A stretch of 64,000 nucleotides of DNA from Caryophanales bacterium (lineage in GTDB: Bacteria > Bacillota > Bacilli > JARBTR01): the NCBI GenBank assembly GCA_029240105.1, contig JARBTR010000002.1, forward strand, positions 186,001 to 250,000. The letters run 5' to 3'. Within the stretch, counting starts at the first letter, position 1; each line of letters opens with the position of its first letter. The position numbers were made by a program, and so were the translations under genes. Below the pieces are notes generated by a model. The model was given only the letters and a program-made list of their open reading frames with translations, had not been told where the DNA came from and searched no databases. This document shows, piece after piece, positions 38,088 to 48,089 of the stretch.

Positions 38088-39041
38088 TTATCTTTCTTCC
38101 CTGTCGAAATTAAGACCACAGCTTCTTGGTTGTGCATTTTCTTTTGACATTTGTACTGAAGTAATAATCAACACTAGTATTGTCACAATAAATGGCAACA
38201 TGTCTAATAGATAAGGTGATAATGAAACGCCTGTTTGTAATGACTTCCCTAATAGTGACAGTGCCCCAAATAACAATGAGCCAATGATTGCTCGTAACGG
38301 TTTCCAAGACACAAAGATTACCAATGCAACTGCAATCCAACCATTTCCATGTACCACGTCTTCCGTTTTAATTGGAATATAGTACATCGACAGATATGCT
38401 CCACCCAGTCCGCATAACGCACCACCAAGAACAACGTGTACATATTTATAAAGATTCACATTAATCCCAGCAGCGTCTGCAGCGGCCAAGTTTTCACCTA
38501 CGGCTCTCAAGTTTAATCCATACCGAGTGTGATTTAGATAAAAATGAAGAACAATGGCAATTAGGAATGCAAGATATACCAAAATGCTTAAATCAAATAT
38601 TTTAAATATAGAATGCTCTAATCCTTCAATACCCAATACATCAGAAAGTATTGGTTTTAAACTCTTCTGTACAGAATTTGGAATTCTTACAACCTCTTTA
38701 TTTAAATTCAAAAGGAATTTTGTCATTCCAGCTCCAAAAATAGTTAAAGCCAATCCGGTTACAATTTGATTCGCTTTAAGGCTGACTGTTAAAAAAGCAT
38801 AAATAAGAGCACCAAATCCACCAGCTAATACTGCTGCTAAAAGTCCGTATATCACATTTTCAGTTGATAATGACACTAGAAATCCAGCTGCTGCACCCAT
38901 TAACATCATACCCTCAATACCAAGGTTGATATTACCTGCCTTTTCAGCTAATATTCCCCCAAGTGTTCCATAGAGAATGGGAATCCCATATCCTACGGCT
39001 AATATGAAATAAGGGATAAAATCATGTGTAAGGAATTCCAT
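38088..39041 (-). CDS. nupQ: Nucleoside ABC transporter permease (NupQ/YufQ type)
   Basis: 317 residues, BMP-type inner-membrane permease with GTLGGILAEKAGNINLGIEGMMLMGA near 25-50, the usual family block. Pairs with the next permease; stop and start codons overlap. Named by synteny with the B. subtilis guanosine transporter. Confidence 0.88.
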   Translation of the reverse strand: MEFLTHDFIPYFILAVGYGIPILYGTLGGILAEKAGNINLGIEGMMLMGAAAGFLVSLSTENVIYGLLAAVLAGGFGALIYAFLTVSLKANQIVTGLALTIFGAGMTKFLLNLNKEVVRIPNSVQKSLKPILSDVLGIEGLEHSIFKIFDLSILVYLAFLIAIVLHFYLNHTRYGLNLRAVGENLAAADAAGINVNLYKYVHVVLGGALCGLGGAYLSMYYIPIKTEDVVHGNGWIAVALVIFVSWKPLRAIIGSLLFGALSLLGKSLQTGVSLSPYLLDMLPFIVTILVLIITSVQMSKENAQPRSCGLNFDREER

Positions 39042-40144
39042 TATGCAGCACCCCTTACTTTAGAAATAAATTCATCTGATTTTTTTATAAGAACAATTTT
39101 ATATCGTATGAAAAATTCACAACCTAAAACACAAAACAAAATAATTCCTTGAATCGCATCTGCAGCTGCTGATGGTATACCAATTGTTATCAAACCATCT
39201 TTACCAATAGCAATGATTGCAAATATAAATGAAACAACTGGAATCATAAACATATTCAATTTTGAGAGCCAAGTTGTAATGATTGCAGTAAAACCTAAAC
39301 CACCTGCCACACCAGATGAAAGTGTTGAATTATTACCAGCAACTTGTATAAATCCAGCTATTCCACAAATTCCAGCACTGATGATCATTGTACGCATAAC
39401 AATTGCAAATACATTCATTCCTGCATAGCGAGCTGTACTTTCACTTTCTCCTACGACACTAAGCTCATAACCACTTTTCGTGTGGTTGATATAGTAGTAG
39501 GCAAAAGCAGTCAAAACAATAGCAATACCAAACCCAGCATTTAACAAACTCCAAGGAATCTCAGAAAATAATGATGGAATTCTTGCATTATCAGGTAATG
39601 GAGTAATGGTGTTTTGAAAACTTTTAGGATCTTTCCAAGGTCCTGACTCAAGGGTTTTCACAATATTTAAAGCAATGTAGTTCATCATCAGTGTAAACAA
39701 AGTTTCATTTGTACCAAACTTTGCTTTAAAGAATGCAGGAAGAAGCCCCCATAAAGCACCGAACACAAAAGATCCTAGCAACATTAATGGTAGAAGTCCA
39801 ACAGCTGACATTGTTGGTAAACTACGTGCTACAACCATGGCACCAATCGCACCAAGAAGTATCTGACCTTCTGCACCTATATTCCAAAACTTCATTTTAA
39901 AAGCAAATCCGATACCTAATGAAATTACAGTTAAAGATGTTGTAAGTTTTATAATTTCAATAGGACCTGATCGATATTGAAATGGTTCAATGAGCAAATT
40001 ATAAAAGGCTTGAATGGGGTCAGATTTCGTAAATACAAGTAATAAACTGGATAGGCCAAATGCAATTAGGATTGCGATGACACGAATAAAAGTGTGATGC
40101 ATGGAAGTAATAGTATCTCGTTTTACCAATCTAAATAGATTCAT
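39041..40144 (-). CDS. nupP: Nucleoside ABC transporter permease (NupP/YufP type)
   Basis: 367 residues with nine to ten spans. FKMKFWNIGAEGQILLGAIGAMVVA near 82-106 is the branched-chain/BMP permease motif. Overlaps both neighbours, so coordinated translation is likely. Confidence 0.88.
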   Translation of the reverse strand: MNLFRLVKRDTITSMHHTFIRVIAILIAFGLSSLLLVFTKSDPIQAFYNLLIEPFQYRSGPIEIIKLTTSLTVISLGIGFAFKMKFWNIGAEGQILLGAIGAMVVARSLPTMSAVGLLPLMLLGSFVFGALWGLLPAFFKAKFGTNETLFTLMMNYIALNIVKTLESGPWKDPKSFQNTITPLPDNARIPSLFSEIPWSLLNAGFGIAIVLTAFAYYYINHTKSGYELSVVGESESTARYAGMNVFAIVMRTMIISAGICGIAGFIQVAGNNSTLSSGVAGGLGFTAIITTWLSKLNMFMIPVVSFIFAIIAIGKDGLITIGIPSAAADAIQGIILFCVLGCEFFIRYKIVLIKKSDEFISKVRGAA

Positions 40145-41660
40145 GCATATCCCCTCCTGTCATCATATATCCAATCATTTCCTTATTTGCTTCTTTGGCT
40201 TCAACAATACCAACCACTCGACCTTCACACAGAACCATAATTCGATCACTAATTTCAAGCAACACATCTAAATCCTCACCGACAAACAGAATTCCTACCC
40301 CTTTTTCTTTTTGTTCATTTAAAAGATCATAAATTTTATAGGAAGCATTAATGTCTAGTCCTCGAACTGGATATGCTGTTATCAATAATTCTGGATTGGA
40401 TTCAATCTCTCGTCCAAGAAGAACCTTTTGAACATTTCCACCAGATAAAAGTCTTACTGGATGATGGACTCCTGGAGTTTTAATTTCTAAACCATCAATT
40501 AACTTTTCGGAAAGCATACGGGCAGGTTTGCGATTTAAATAAAATCCCTTTTGCTTCTGGTAACTTTTTAAAATGACGTTATCAATCATGTTCATTGAAG
40601 CCACAAGTCCCATACCCAAACGATCTTCTGGAATGAAACTCATACTAATGCCCATCTTAAAAATATCACGAGGTGACTTACCTATTAAGTTCTCCTCTTT
40701 AAAAGTCATATGACCGGATTTCACCTTTTGCATCCCTGTTATGGCTTCACATAGCTCTTTCTGACCACTACCAGCAATACCAGCAACTCCTAAAATTTCT
40801 CCTTCAAATACTTCAAAAGAAACATTATTTAATGCTTTTATCTTCTCTTCATTAAGTACTGTTAGTTGATTTATTTTAAGAAGTTTTTTCCCCTTGTTCA
40901 CTTGTTTTCTTTCTATAGAAAGATCAATGGGACGACCAACCATTAGCTCTGTTAGTTCTTTTGCAGTTGTTTCATTAGTATTTAAGGTAGCAATGCTTTC
41001 ACCTTTTCGAAGTACTGTTACTCGATCACTGATCTCCATAACCTCGTTCAATTTATGTGTAATGATAATGACAGAACAGCCATTTTCTTTCATGTTTTTA
41101 AGTATTTTAAACAACTTCTTAGTTTCTTGCGGTGTAAGCACAGCAGTTGGTTCATCAAGAATAAGAACCTTAGCCCCACGAAATAAAACTTTTAATATTT
41201 CAACATTTTGTTTTTCACTTACCGACATTTGGTAAATCTTTTTATCAGGATTTACATTTAATTCAAACTTTTCCGATAGCTCTGAGATTTCTCTGGACAT
41301 TTTTCTTGCATTTAAATATATGGATCCTGGTTGACCAAGAACGATGTTTTCCTTTGCGGACATGACGTCCACAAGCTTGAAATGTTGGTGAATCATCCCT
41401 ATACCCATGTTAATGAATTCTCTAGGTGAACTTCCATTAACAACTTCACCTAAAATTTTGATTTCTCCGCTATTTGGTGAATAAATACCTGAAAGCATGT
41501 TCATTAAGGTTGTTTTACCGGATCCGTTTTCACCTAAAAGTGCATGGATTTCTCCATTTTGAATAGTCAGGTTAACATTGTTATTCGCAACAACTGAACC
41601 AAAAGTCTTAGTAATATTTTTCAGTTCAATACAGTTCGATTCTGTTAAGATAGCTACCAC
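40131..41660 (-). CDS. nupO: Nucleoside ABC transporter double ATPase (NupO/YufO type)
   Basis: 509 residues with two ABC modules. The first has Walker A GENGSGKT near 43-50; the second has a degenerate GIAGSGQKE loop, as usual in this sugar/nucleoside family, and LSGGNVQKVLLGREI. Signature of the first half reads MSVSEKQNVEILK. Overlaps nupP by 14 bp. Confidence 0.9.
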   Translation of the reverse strand: MVAILTESNCIELKNITKTFGSVVANNNVNLTIQNGEIHALLGENGSGKTTLMNMLSGIYSPNSGEIKILGEVVNGSSPREFINMGIGMIHQHFKLVDVMSAKENIVLGQPGSIYLNARKMSREISELSEKFELNVNPDKKIYQMSVSEKQNVEILKVLFRGAKVLILDEPTAVLTPQETKKLFKILKNMKENGCSVIIITHKLNEVMEISDRVTVLRKGESIATLNTNETTAKELTELMVGRPIDLSIERKQVNKGKKLLKINQLTVLNEEKIKALNNVSFEVFEGEILGVAGIAGSGQKELCEAITGMQKVKSGHMTFKEENLIGKSPRDIFKMGISMSFIPEDRLGMGLVASMNMIDNVILKSYQKQKGFYLNRKPARMLSEKLIDGLEIKTPGVHHPVRLLSGGNVQKVLLGREIESNPELLITAYPVRGLDINASYKIYDLLNEQKEKGVGILFVGEDLDVLLEISDRIMVLCEGRVVGIVEAKEANKEMIGYMMTGGDMHESI

Positions 41661-41769
41661 TTGAACACCGCCTTCAATTTTTAAACTAATTATTCAAAGC
41701 ATTTATTTGCTTTCTTAGAATTTAATCTTATTAAATCTTAAGAAAACAAATAATTAAATTCATTTTATA

Positions 41770-41816
41770 AAAGCGCTATCGAATAAACAGACTATCCTGT
41801 TCATTCGATAGCGCAA
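41770..41816 (-). terminator. Hairpin between the binding-protein and ATPase genes
   Basis: Arms GCGCTATCGAATAAACAG and CTGTTCATTCGATAGCGC, 18 bp with one mismatch, then TTTTATAAAA on the minus strand. It probably acts as a partial terminator that keeps the binding protein more abundant than the membrane parts. Confidence 0.6.
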
Positions 41817-41825
41817 ATAATTAAA

Positions 41826-42950
41826 TTATTGTTTGATTTTTCCTTCAACATTTTCAACGAACCACATCATACCTAATTGATCTGCATCCGTTAATTTTGA
41901 ACCAGCTTTAACTTTTACATTACCTTCGTTATCTTTTAATTCACCACTGAATACATCGAAAGATCCGTCTTTCAACTTAGCTGAATATTCGTCGATTTTA
42001 GCTTGAGTTCCTTCTGCAGCATTCTTAGTTAAAGGTGAAATATCAACCAACCCAACATCCATACCTTTCCAGTAGCTTTCGCCACCTTTCCAAGTACCAG
42101 CTTGAATTTTTTCAAGTTCAGGTTGATAGTACTTATCCCAATTCCAAATTGGTGCAGTTAGGTGTGCTTCAGGTGCAGCTGATGTCATATCTGAGTTATA
42201 ACCAACGCTCCAAACATGTGCAGCTTGCGCAGCTTCTTGTGCTGCAGGCGAATCTTGATGTTGTGCAATAACATCACAGCCACCAGTTAATAACGTTTCA
42301 GCCGTAGCTTTTTCAACAGCTGGGTCATACCAAGTATTTGTCCAGCTCACAACCACTTTTGCATTTGGATTTACAGCTTTAACACCTAACGCAAATGCAT
42401 TTGCTCCACGAACAACTTCAGGGATTTGCATTGCTGCAACATAACCAATTTTGTTCGTTTTTGTTTTTAAACCAGCAGCAATACCACTTAAAAAGCGAGC
42501 TTGCTCGATACGTCCGAAATAATTAGACATGTTATCAGCAGTGTCTCCACCAGAACAGTGCAAGAATGCAACTTCAGGGTATTCTTTAGACAATGCCTTC
42601 ATTTTACTTCCATAACCGTAACTTGTTCCAATAATGACATTAACGCCATCTTTTTCAATGAATGATCTGATTTTTGCAATACAGTCATCATTATCATCAC
42701 GAACACTTTCAACATCTATAGCATTCTTTTCATAGCTTAATCCCATATTAGATAAAGCGTTTTTGATTCCTTCGTAGTGAGTTGTAGACCAGCCTCCATC
42801 AGCACGAGCACCTACATAAATAACACCGACTTTAAGATCGTCAGAAGATTCATCGCCTTCTTTATCCGATCCTGTTTTTTTGCTACCACATCCAACCAAG
42901 CTAAGTACCAAAACAAATGATAACAATACCAACAGTGACTTTTTCAACAT
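41826..42950 (-). CDS. nupN: BMP family nucleoside-binding lipoprotein (NupN/YufN type)
   Basis: 374 residues with a lipobox SLVGCGS and a BMP domain: VGVIYVGARADGGWSTTHYEGI near 42-63 and VNVIIGTSYGYGSKM. Members bind purine nucleosides at the cell surface. Located 142 bp after xpt on the same strand. Confidence 0.9.
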   Translation of the reverse strand: MLKKSLLVLLSFVLVLSLVGCGSKKTGSDKEGDESSDDLKVGVIYVGARADGGWSTTHYEGIKNALSNMGLSYEKNAIDVESVRDDNDDCIAKIRSFIEKDGVNVIIGTSYGYGSKMKALSKEYPEVAFLHCSGGDTADNMSNYFGRIEQARFLSGIAAGLKTKTNKIGYVAAMQIPEVVRGANAFALGVKAVNPNAKVVVSWTNTWYDPAVEKATAETLLTGGCDVIAQHQDSPAAQEAAQAAHVWSVGYNSDMTSAAPEAHLTAPIWNWDKYYQPELEKIQAGTWKGGESYWKGMDVGLVDISPLTKNAAEGTQAKIDEYSAKLKDGSFDVFSGELKDNEGNVKVKAGSKLTDADQLGMMWFVENVEGKIKQ

Positions 42951-43092
42951 ACTAACTACCTCCGAATAATTTTGTGTTCTAATGATAAATCCAAAATCAA
43001 TCCATTACCAAAGGACAATAACAGCGCTTTTACTATCTTTGAAAGGTTGAAAACTTGGAAGTCCATTTGAAGCACATTTTTTTTTGCAAAAT

Positions 43093-43662
43093 TTATGTGA
43101 AGTAAATAATGCCGTCTTTTATTGAATCAATAATCGCTAATGACTCAACTTGTAAACCTTTTTCTTCAATGTTCTTCCTTCCAGGTTGGAAGCCTTTCTC
43201 TATCACAATACCAACCCCGCAAACTGTTGAATTTGCTTGATTGACAATATCCAATAACCCAATTACGGCTTGGCCATTTGCCAAAAAATCATCAATTATG
43301 AGCACTTTATCTTCTTCATTTAAGAATTCTTTCGAAACACGAATGTTGTATTTTTGTTTTTTTGTAAAAGAGTAAACGTTGCTCACATAAGTAGAATCAT
43401 CATTCGATACAGAAATGTACTTTTTTCCAAACAGAACTGGAACATTGAAATAAAGAGCTGCCATACAAGCAATTGGTATTCCAGAAGCTTCAATTGTTAA
43501 AATTTTAGTAATCTGCTTATCTTTGAATCTATTATGAAATTCTTGCCCTATGGCCTGTATCAATTCAACATCAATTTGATGATTTAAAAACATATCGACC
43601 TTTACAATCTCATTTCCAATCATTTTTCCATCTGATTGAATCCTCTTTTTTAACAATTCCAT
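43093..43662 (-). CDS. xpt: Xanthine phosphoribosyltransferase
   Basis: 189 residues. Type I PRTase with VLIIDDFLANGQAVIGLLDI near 120-139 as the PRPP-binding motif. Converts xanthine (and guanine) with PRPP to the monophosphate. First gene after the guanine riboswitch. The xanthine permease pbuX that follows it in B. subtilis is replaced here by the nucleoside importer. Confidence 0.94.
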   Translation of the reverse strand: MELLKKRIQSDGKMIGNEIVKVDMFLNHQIDVELIQAIGQEFHNRFKDKQITKILTIEASGIPIACMAALYFNVPVLFGKKYISVSNDDSTYVSNVYSFTKKQKYNIRVSKEFLNEEDKVLIIDDFLANGQAVIGLLDIVNQANSTVCGVGIVIEKGFQPGRKNIEEKGLQVESLAIIDSIKDGIIYFT

Positions 43663-43794
43663 GAGTCACCTACAGTTTTTTTGACAACTAAACAAATTGA
43701 TTTTTTTTACTTCGAAAACGGTTATGAAACGGGGGATTTAGAAAGGCACACAAAAGAAGTCTCTGATTGAATTCTGATTTTTAAAATCAGAAAT

Positions 43795-44041
43795 TCAAAA
43801 AGAAAACGCCATTTGCGTAAGCAAATGACGTTGAAGGAATAGAAAATAAAATAACAGCTTTAATTATTCAAATTTTCGAATAAACGAAAATAAAGAAAAA
43901 TAAAAACGTTAACCAATTCTATTCTTCGTAGTCAAGTCATTTACGGCGACTCGGTAGAGACTTATGGGCCAATCCCCAAGATTATACGAAGTAATATTCA
44001 ATTTACAACGAAATTGTAACAAAGCAGTTTTGGCTCGTCAA
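43795..44041 (-). promoter_or_regulatory. Guanine riboswitch with promoter and terminator, upstream of xpt
   Basis: The purine aptamer spans 43924-43990 on the minus strand: TATAATCTTGGGGATTGG, the AAGTCTCTACC loop, CCGTAAATGA and GACTACGAA. The discriminating base is C (GAC in the 3' junction), so guanine or hypoxanthine and not adenine is predicted. A terminator with arms AACGTCATTTGC/GCAAATGGCGTT lies at 43805-43832 and is followed by TTCTTTTT. The promoter is TTGACG (44036-44041), 17 bp, TACAAT (44013-44018). High guanine turns the gene off. Confidence 0.93.
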
Positions 44042-44171
44042 CCCCAAAACTAAAAATATATTTTATTTCATTTTCTATTAACTATATAGTTTGGTTTTGT
44101 TAAAATATGAGGGATAGGTATATATTTTTAAAAAAACGTGATAAAATCAAGAAAAAAATAAGGACTTAAAC

Positions 44172-44768
44172 ATGGAAATTTTACTAATTTTCCTTGCATA
44201 TATCTTTGGAGCGATCCCTTCAGGATTAATTATTGGCAAGGTGTTTTATAACAAAGATATTCGAGAACATGGTAGTGGAAACTTAGGCGCAACAAATACT
44301 TTTAGAACACTTGGGAAAAAAGCTGGATTTATCGTTTCAATTATGGATGTAGCAAAAGGCTTGATTGCAGTTTTGCTCCCGGTTTTATTTGGAACAGATG
44401 TTGTTCACCCCCTTTTATTAGGGGTTATTGCCGTGATAGGTCATATGTTTCCTGTATTTGCGGGATTTAGAGGTGGAAAAGCAGTAGCTACTTCAGCTGG
44501 TGTTTTATTAGCACACAACCCTTTTTTGTTTCTTTTTTTGGTTGTTTGTTTTTTTAGTTTAATAAAAGTTACAAAATATGTTTCTCTTTCATCCATTTTG
44601 ACAGCAATAGTAGCAATCCTTTATTCCGTTATTGAATATTTCTTTTTAGATGGAACTTGGCAATCCTTTCTTTTTGTAATGACTTTAGGTTTCTTTATTA
44701 TTTATCGTCATAGAGCTAATGTGGTACGAATTAAAGAAAAAACTGAACCTAAGGTAAAATGGATTTAA
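44172..44768 (+). CDS. plsY: Glycerol-3-phosphate acyltransferase PlsY
   Basis: 198 residues, five spans. Conserved [20 protein letters not shown] near 34-53 and [12 protein letters not shown] near 97-108. Transfers acyl from acyl-phosphate to glycerol-3-phosphate, starting phospholipid synthesis. Divergent from xpt. In B. subtilis plsY is next to parE; here they are 14 kb apart. Confidence 0.93.
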   Translation: MEILLIFLAYIFGAIPSGLIIGKVFYNKDIREHGSGNLGATNTFRTLGKKAGFIVSIMDVAKGLIAVLLPVLFGTDVVHPLLLGVIAVIGHMFPVFAGFRGGKAVATSAGVLLAHNPFLFLFLVVCFFSLIKVTKYVSLSSILTAIVAILYSVIEYFFLDGTWQSFLFVMTLGFFIIYRHRANVVRIKEKTEPKVKWI

Positions 44769-44777
44769 TTATACAAT

Positions 44778-44812
44778 AGCCGAGTATAGCACTCGGCTAT
44801 TTTAGTTCGTTT
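44778..44812 (+). terminator. Terminator of plsY
   Basis: Arms TAGCCGAGT and ACTCGGCTA around a short loop, followed by TTTTAGTTCGTTTTTT. Confidence 0.7.
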
Positions 44813-44845
44813 TTTAATTATTTTTTATGAAAGATGGTGGAATTA

Positions 44846-45991
44846 TTGAAGGTTAATTTTAAATTTGCAACATCCCTTTTGATCGTTTCAATGCTTCTAA
44901 TTGGCTGTACATCAGAAAAGAATTTTTCGAAAAACGACCAAAAAAGTTCAACAAAAACAACAATTGTTCCAACAAAACCAGTTGAACCAAAAACGATTAC
45001 AAGCACTGCAACTGTAGCTGCAATTGGCGATGTTCTTCTCCATGACTCTGTCTATAAAGCTGCTGCCACTTCTACTGGTTATGACTTTAAACCAATGTTT
45101 TCTTTAGTAAAAGATACGCTTAGTAGACCTGATTTTTTAATTGCAAATCAAGAATCAATGCCAGGTGGAACTGAACTAGGTTTGTCAAACTATCCAATGT
45201 TTAATAGTCCACATGAAATCGTTGATGCTCTGATTGACAGTGGCGTGGACTTATTTTCTCAAGCAAACAACCACACCTTGGATAAAGGTACACGAGGGAT
45301 CGAAAGTGCAATCAACTATTATGAACAAAAGAAAGTCCCTTACGTTGGGATGTATAAAAGTCTTGAAGATCAAGCAAATTTACGTGTATTTGAAGTAAAT
45401 GGAATTAGATTAGGTGTGATGGCTTATACATACGGGACAAATGGCATACCTATTCCACAAGGTAAAGATTATTTAGTAAATCTCATTGATCGAGAAAAAA
45501 TGAAAGCTGAAATTGAACGTTTGAAACCTGTTTCAGATATCATTATTGCTGTGGTACATTGGGGTAACGAATATCAACGTGCGCCTCATATTTCACAGAA
45601 AGAGCTTGCACAATTCCTATCAGATAATGGTGTTAATATTATTTTTGGATCTCATCCTCATGTGTTGCAACCAATTGAATGGGTAACTTCAGTTACTGGA
45701 TTAAACACACTATGTGTCTATTCACTCGGAAACTTTATTTCTGGTCAAAGAAATGATTATAAAGATATTGGTGGTATGGCTGAAGTAAAAATCTCAAAAT
45801 CGCAAACAGGAAATAATGTAACTATCTCTTACGAGGAAGTAAGCTTTTATCCGACTTATGTTTCCAGATACAAACCAACAAAATATAGTGTAGTACCAAT
45901 GGAGTCCGCACCAGTTTATGGCCTTCCCTCTCCTACAAAGGATGAAATTTTTGACTTTATGATGGCTAATGTAATCCGTTCTACTAATTAG
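44846..45991 (+). CDS. CapA-family lipoprotein (poly-gamma-glutamate biosynthesis-like)
   Basis: About 381 residues from the TTG at 44846, chosen for GGTGG five bases upstream; an ATG at 44834 is possible. A signal peptide ends in LLIGC (lipobox). The mature part is a CapA/PgsA calcineurin-like domain: AAIGDVLLHDSVY near 55-67, SQANNHTLDKG, VVHWGNEYQ and FGSHPHVLQP. It is a cell-surface enzyme of unknown substrate. CapBC partners are absent, so a polyglutamate capsule cannot be inferred. Confidence 0.8.
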   Translation: MKVNFKFATSLLIVSMLLIGCTSEKNFSKNDQKSSTKTTIVPTKPVEPKTITSTATVAAIGDVLLHDSVYKAAATSTGYDFKPMFSLVKDTLSRPDFLIANQESMPGGTELGLSNYPMFNSPHEIVDALIDSGVDLFSQANNHTLDKGTRGIESAINYYEQKKVPYVGMYKSLEDQANLRVFEVNGIRLGVMAYTYGTNGIPIPQGKDYLVNLIDREKMKAEIERLKPVSDIIIAVVHWGNEYQRAPHISQKELAQFLSDNGVNIIFGSHPHVLQPIEWVTSVTGLNTLCVYSLGNFISGQRNDYKDIGGMAEVKISKSQTGNNVTISYEEVSFYPTYVSRYKPTKYSVVPMESAPVYGLPSPTKDEIFDFMMANVIRSTN

Positions 45992-46021
45992 TAATTTTTT
46001 TAACATTGTCTTCAATTCGAT

Positions 46022-46290
46022 TTGACAACTTTAAACCATTTTGTTATCTTTTATGAAACAATTTATTCAACACAAATAGACCTCTCCTTTTTGGAAAGCT
46101 TAGTAGAAAATTGGCGCCACCGGCTGAAAGCGTCATGTAAGTTAGTAGTAGGTAGAGCAACACTTTTTGTGAAATTGTTATAACTAAATAGTAAAGTGGA
46201 TGCACTTTTTGCATCAATGTGGGTGGCACCGCGGGCAGACAAATTCTAAGCTCGTCCCTCTTTTCGAAGAGAGACGGGCTTTTTTGCGTT
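46022..46290 (+). promoter_or_regulatory. Promoter and T-box leader of asnS, Asn specifier
   Basis: TTGACA (46022-46027), 17 bp, TATCTT (46045-46050). The T-box sequence GGGTGGCACCGCGGG lies at 46221-46235 and the terminator GCTCGTC.../...GACGGGC with a T-run at 46250-46286. The specifier reads GAGC-AAC-ACTTTTTGTGAAA (codon 46159-46161), matching tRNA-Asn and the same codon-A-YY-TGA context as the other T-boxes here. Confidence 0.8.
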
Positions 46291-46298
46291 CTAGTCTA

Positions 46299-46460
46299 AG
46301 CTAGAAGGTACGCACAGTTTGTCTGAGCTTTAGCTCAGGAACAAACCACTGCGAAGTTTTGGTCTAAGTTCTTAAGGGAAGAGCAACCAAAAGGCACGCA
46401 CCATCCGTACGAAGCGAAGCAAGTAAACGGATGACTGCGAAGTTCTGGCTTAGCTAGCAA
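46299..46460 (+). repeat. Two tandem structured repeats in the asnS leader
   Basis: Between the T-box terminator and the asnS start are two related units, 46305-46365 and 46389-46449. Both have AAGGYACGCAC, a hairpin, then ACTGCGAAGTTYTGG. The hairpin stems differ in sequence but keep pairing: GTTTGT/ACAAAC in unit 1, ATCCGT/ACGGAT in unit 2. The loop of unit 1 carries a second helix (CTGAGC/GCTCAG). No coding potential is seen. This is covariation between copies in one molecule and supports a functional RNA or a mobile palindromic repeat. Confidence 0.6.
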
Positions 46461-46498
46461 CGATCTTTCTTCAAACACAATATTAGGAGGATTTAGAA

Positions 46499-47866
46499 AT
46501 GAAAAAAATTGAACTGCAAGACATTTTTTTAAAGAAAGAATTTGGTTTAAACGAGGAAGTTTCACTTCAGGGCTGGATTCGAAATCATCGTAAACAAAAG
46601 CAAATGGGATTCATTGATTTCTTTGACGGTACAGTTTTTGAAAGTATCCAAGTGGTTTATGATGAGAAAATGACAAATTTTTCCGAAATAAGTGGATACC
46701 GTGTTGGTTCTTCCATTGAAGTTCAAGGTAAATTGATTCAATCAGAATATAATAACAGTCTTGAAATAGTTGCAACTGAGGTTACATTAATTGGAGATTC
46801 ACCAGAAAACTTCCCTCTTCAACCGAAAAAACACTCATTGGAATTTTTAAGAGAAATTGCGTACTTAAGACCTCGCTCAAGATTATTCCAAGCTGTTTTC
46901 AGAGTACGAAGTGTAGCTGCAATGGCCGTTCATCAGTACTTTCAAGATAAAAACTATGTGTATGTTCATACACCACTTTTGACAACAAATGATGGCGAAG
47001 GTGCTGGCGAAGCATTTACGGTTTCAGCACTTGATTTGAGCAAAGAAAAAGCAGATTTTTCCAAAGACTTTTTTGGAAAACAAGCTTCCCTTGCAGTAAC
47101 TGGACAGCTTGAAGGTGAAGCATTTGCAATGGCCTTCAAAAACATTTACACTTTTGGCCCAACCTTCCGTGCTGAAAATTCTAATACAAAGACTCATTTG
47201 GCAGAATTTTGGATGATTGAGCCAGAAATTGCATTCTGTGAACTTCCTGAATTAATGGATCTCCAAGAAGACTTCTTAAAATATGTTGTAAAAATGATCA
47301 CTGAAAAATGTGCAAGTGAATTGAAATTCTTGAGCCAATACAATCAAACTGATTTATTAGATCGTCATTTAAAATTTGTAGACACTCAAATTGCACGTGT
47401 TACACATGAAGATGCAATTACTATCTTAAAAAATGCACCAGTAAAATTTGAATTTACTCCTGAGTACGGAGAAGATTTAGCGAAGGAACATGAAAAGTAT
47501 TTAAGTGAACATTTCGGTTCTGCTGTTTTTATATACAACTGGCCAAAAGATATTAAAGCATTTTACATGAAAGTAAACGATGATATGAAAACGGTGGCTG
47601 CTGTTGATTTAATCGTTGTCGGATCAGGTGAACTTATGGGCGGAAGCCAACGTGAAGCCCGTTACGAGCAATTACATGATCGAATGGTACAAATGGGTAT
47701 CCCATCTGAAGATTTGTATTGGTACCTTAACCTTCGTAAGTTTGGTACTGCAGAACATTCTGGTTTCGGTTTAGGATTTGAACGCTTAATTATGTTCCTG
47801 ACAGGCATGGAAAACATTCGTGACGTAATTCCATTCCACAGAACTCCTCAATGCTGCGAATTCTAG
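46499..47866 (+). CDS. asnS: Asparaginyl-tRNA synthetase
   Basis: 455 residues. OB-fold anticodon domain at 15-105 (VSLQGWIRNHRKQK), then the class II core with motif 2 FRAENSNTKTHLAEFWMIEPE near 226-246 and motif 3 GFGLGFERLIMFLTG near 422-436. Charges tRNA-Asn. Controlled by a T-box with an additional 200-base structured leader; AGGAGGATTTAGAA precedes the ATG. Confidence 0.95.
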   Translation: MKKIELQDIFLKKEFGLNEEVSLQGWIRNHRKQKQMGFIDFFDGTVFESIQVVYDEKMTNFSEISGYRVGSSIEVQGKLIQSEYNNSLEIVATEVTLIGDSPENFPLQPKKHSLEFLREIAYLRPRSRLFQAVFRVRSVAAMAVHQYFQDKNYVYVHTPLLTTNDGEGAGEAFTVSALDLSKEKADFSKDFFGKQASLAVTGQLEGEAFAMAFKNIYTFGPTFRAENSNTKTHLAEFWMIEPEIAFCELPELMDLQEDFLKYVVKMITEKCASELKFLSQYNQTDLLDRHLKFVDTQIARVTHEDAITILKNAPVKFEFTPEYGEDLAKEHEKYLSEHFGSAVFIYNWPKDIKAFYMKVNDDMKTVAAVDLIVVGSGELMGGSQREARYEQLHDRMVQMGIPSEDLYWYLNLRKFGTAEHSGFGLGFERLIMFLTGMENIRDVIPFHRTPQCCEF

Positions 47867-47898
47867 TTAAACAAAATGCTCTATTAATAATTCTTTTA

Positions 47899-47946
47899 AA
47901 CACCATTAATGTTTGATGATATCAAACACTAGTGGTGTTTTTTTAC
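47899..47946 (+). terminator. Terminator of asnS
   Basis: 18-bp arms AACACCATTAATGTTTGA and TCAAACACTAGTGGTGTT, one mismatch, followed by TTTTT. Confidence 0.75.
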
Positions 47947-48089
47947 TCTTTTAAAAGTATCGGAATTAGAGTTTATACCAATTTTGAATATTAAGCTTAT
48001 TTTATCTAACTATCTCATTTTAATTTTTGTTATAATATATACTTGTAGAATCCTATATTTATATTTTTGTTAAAAGGTTGGTGATTAAA

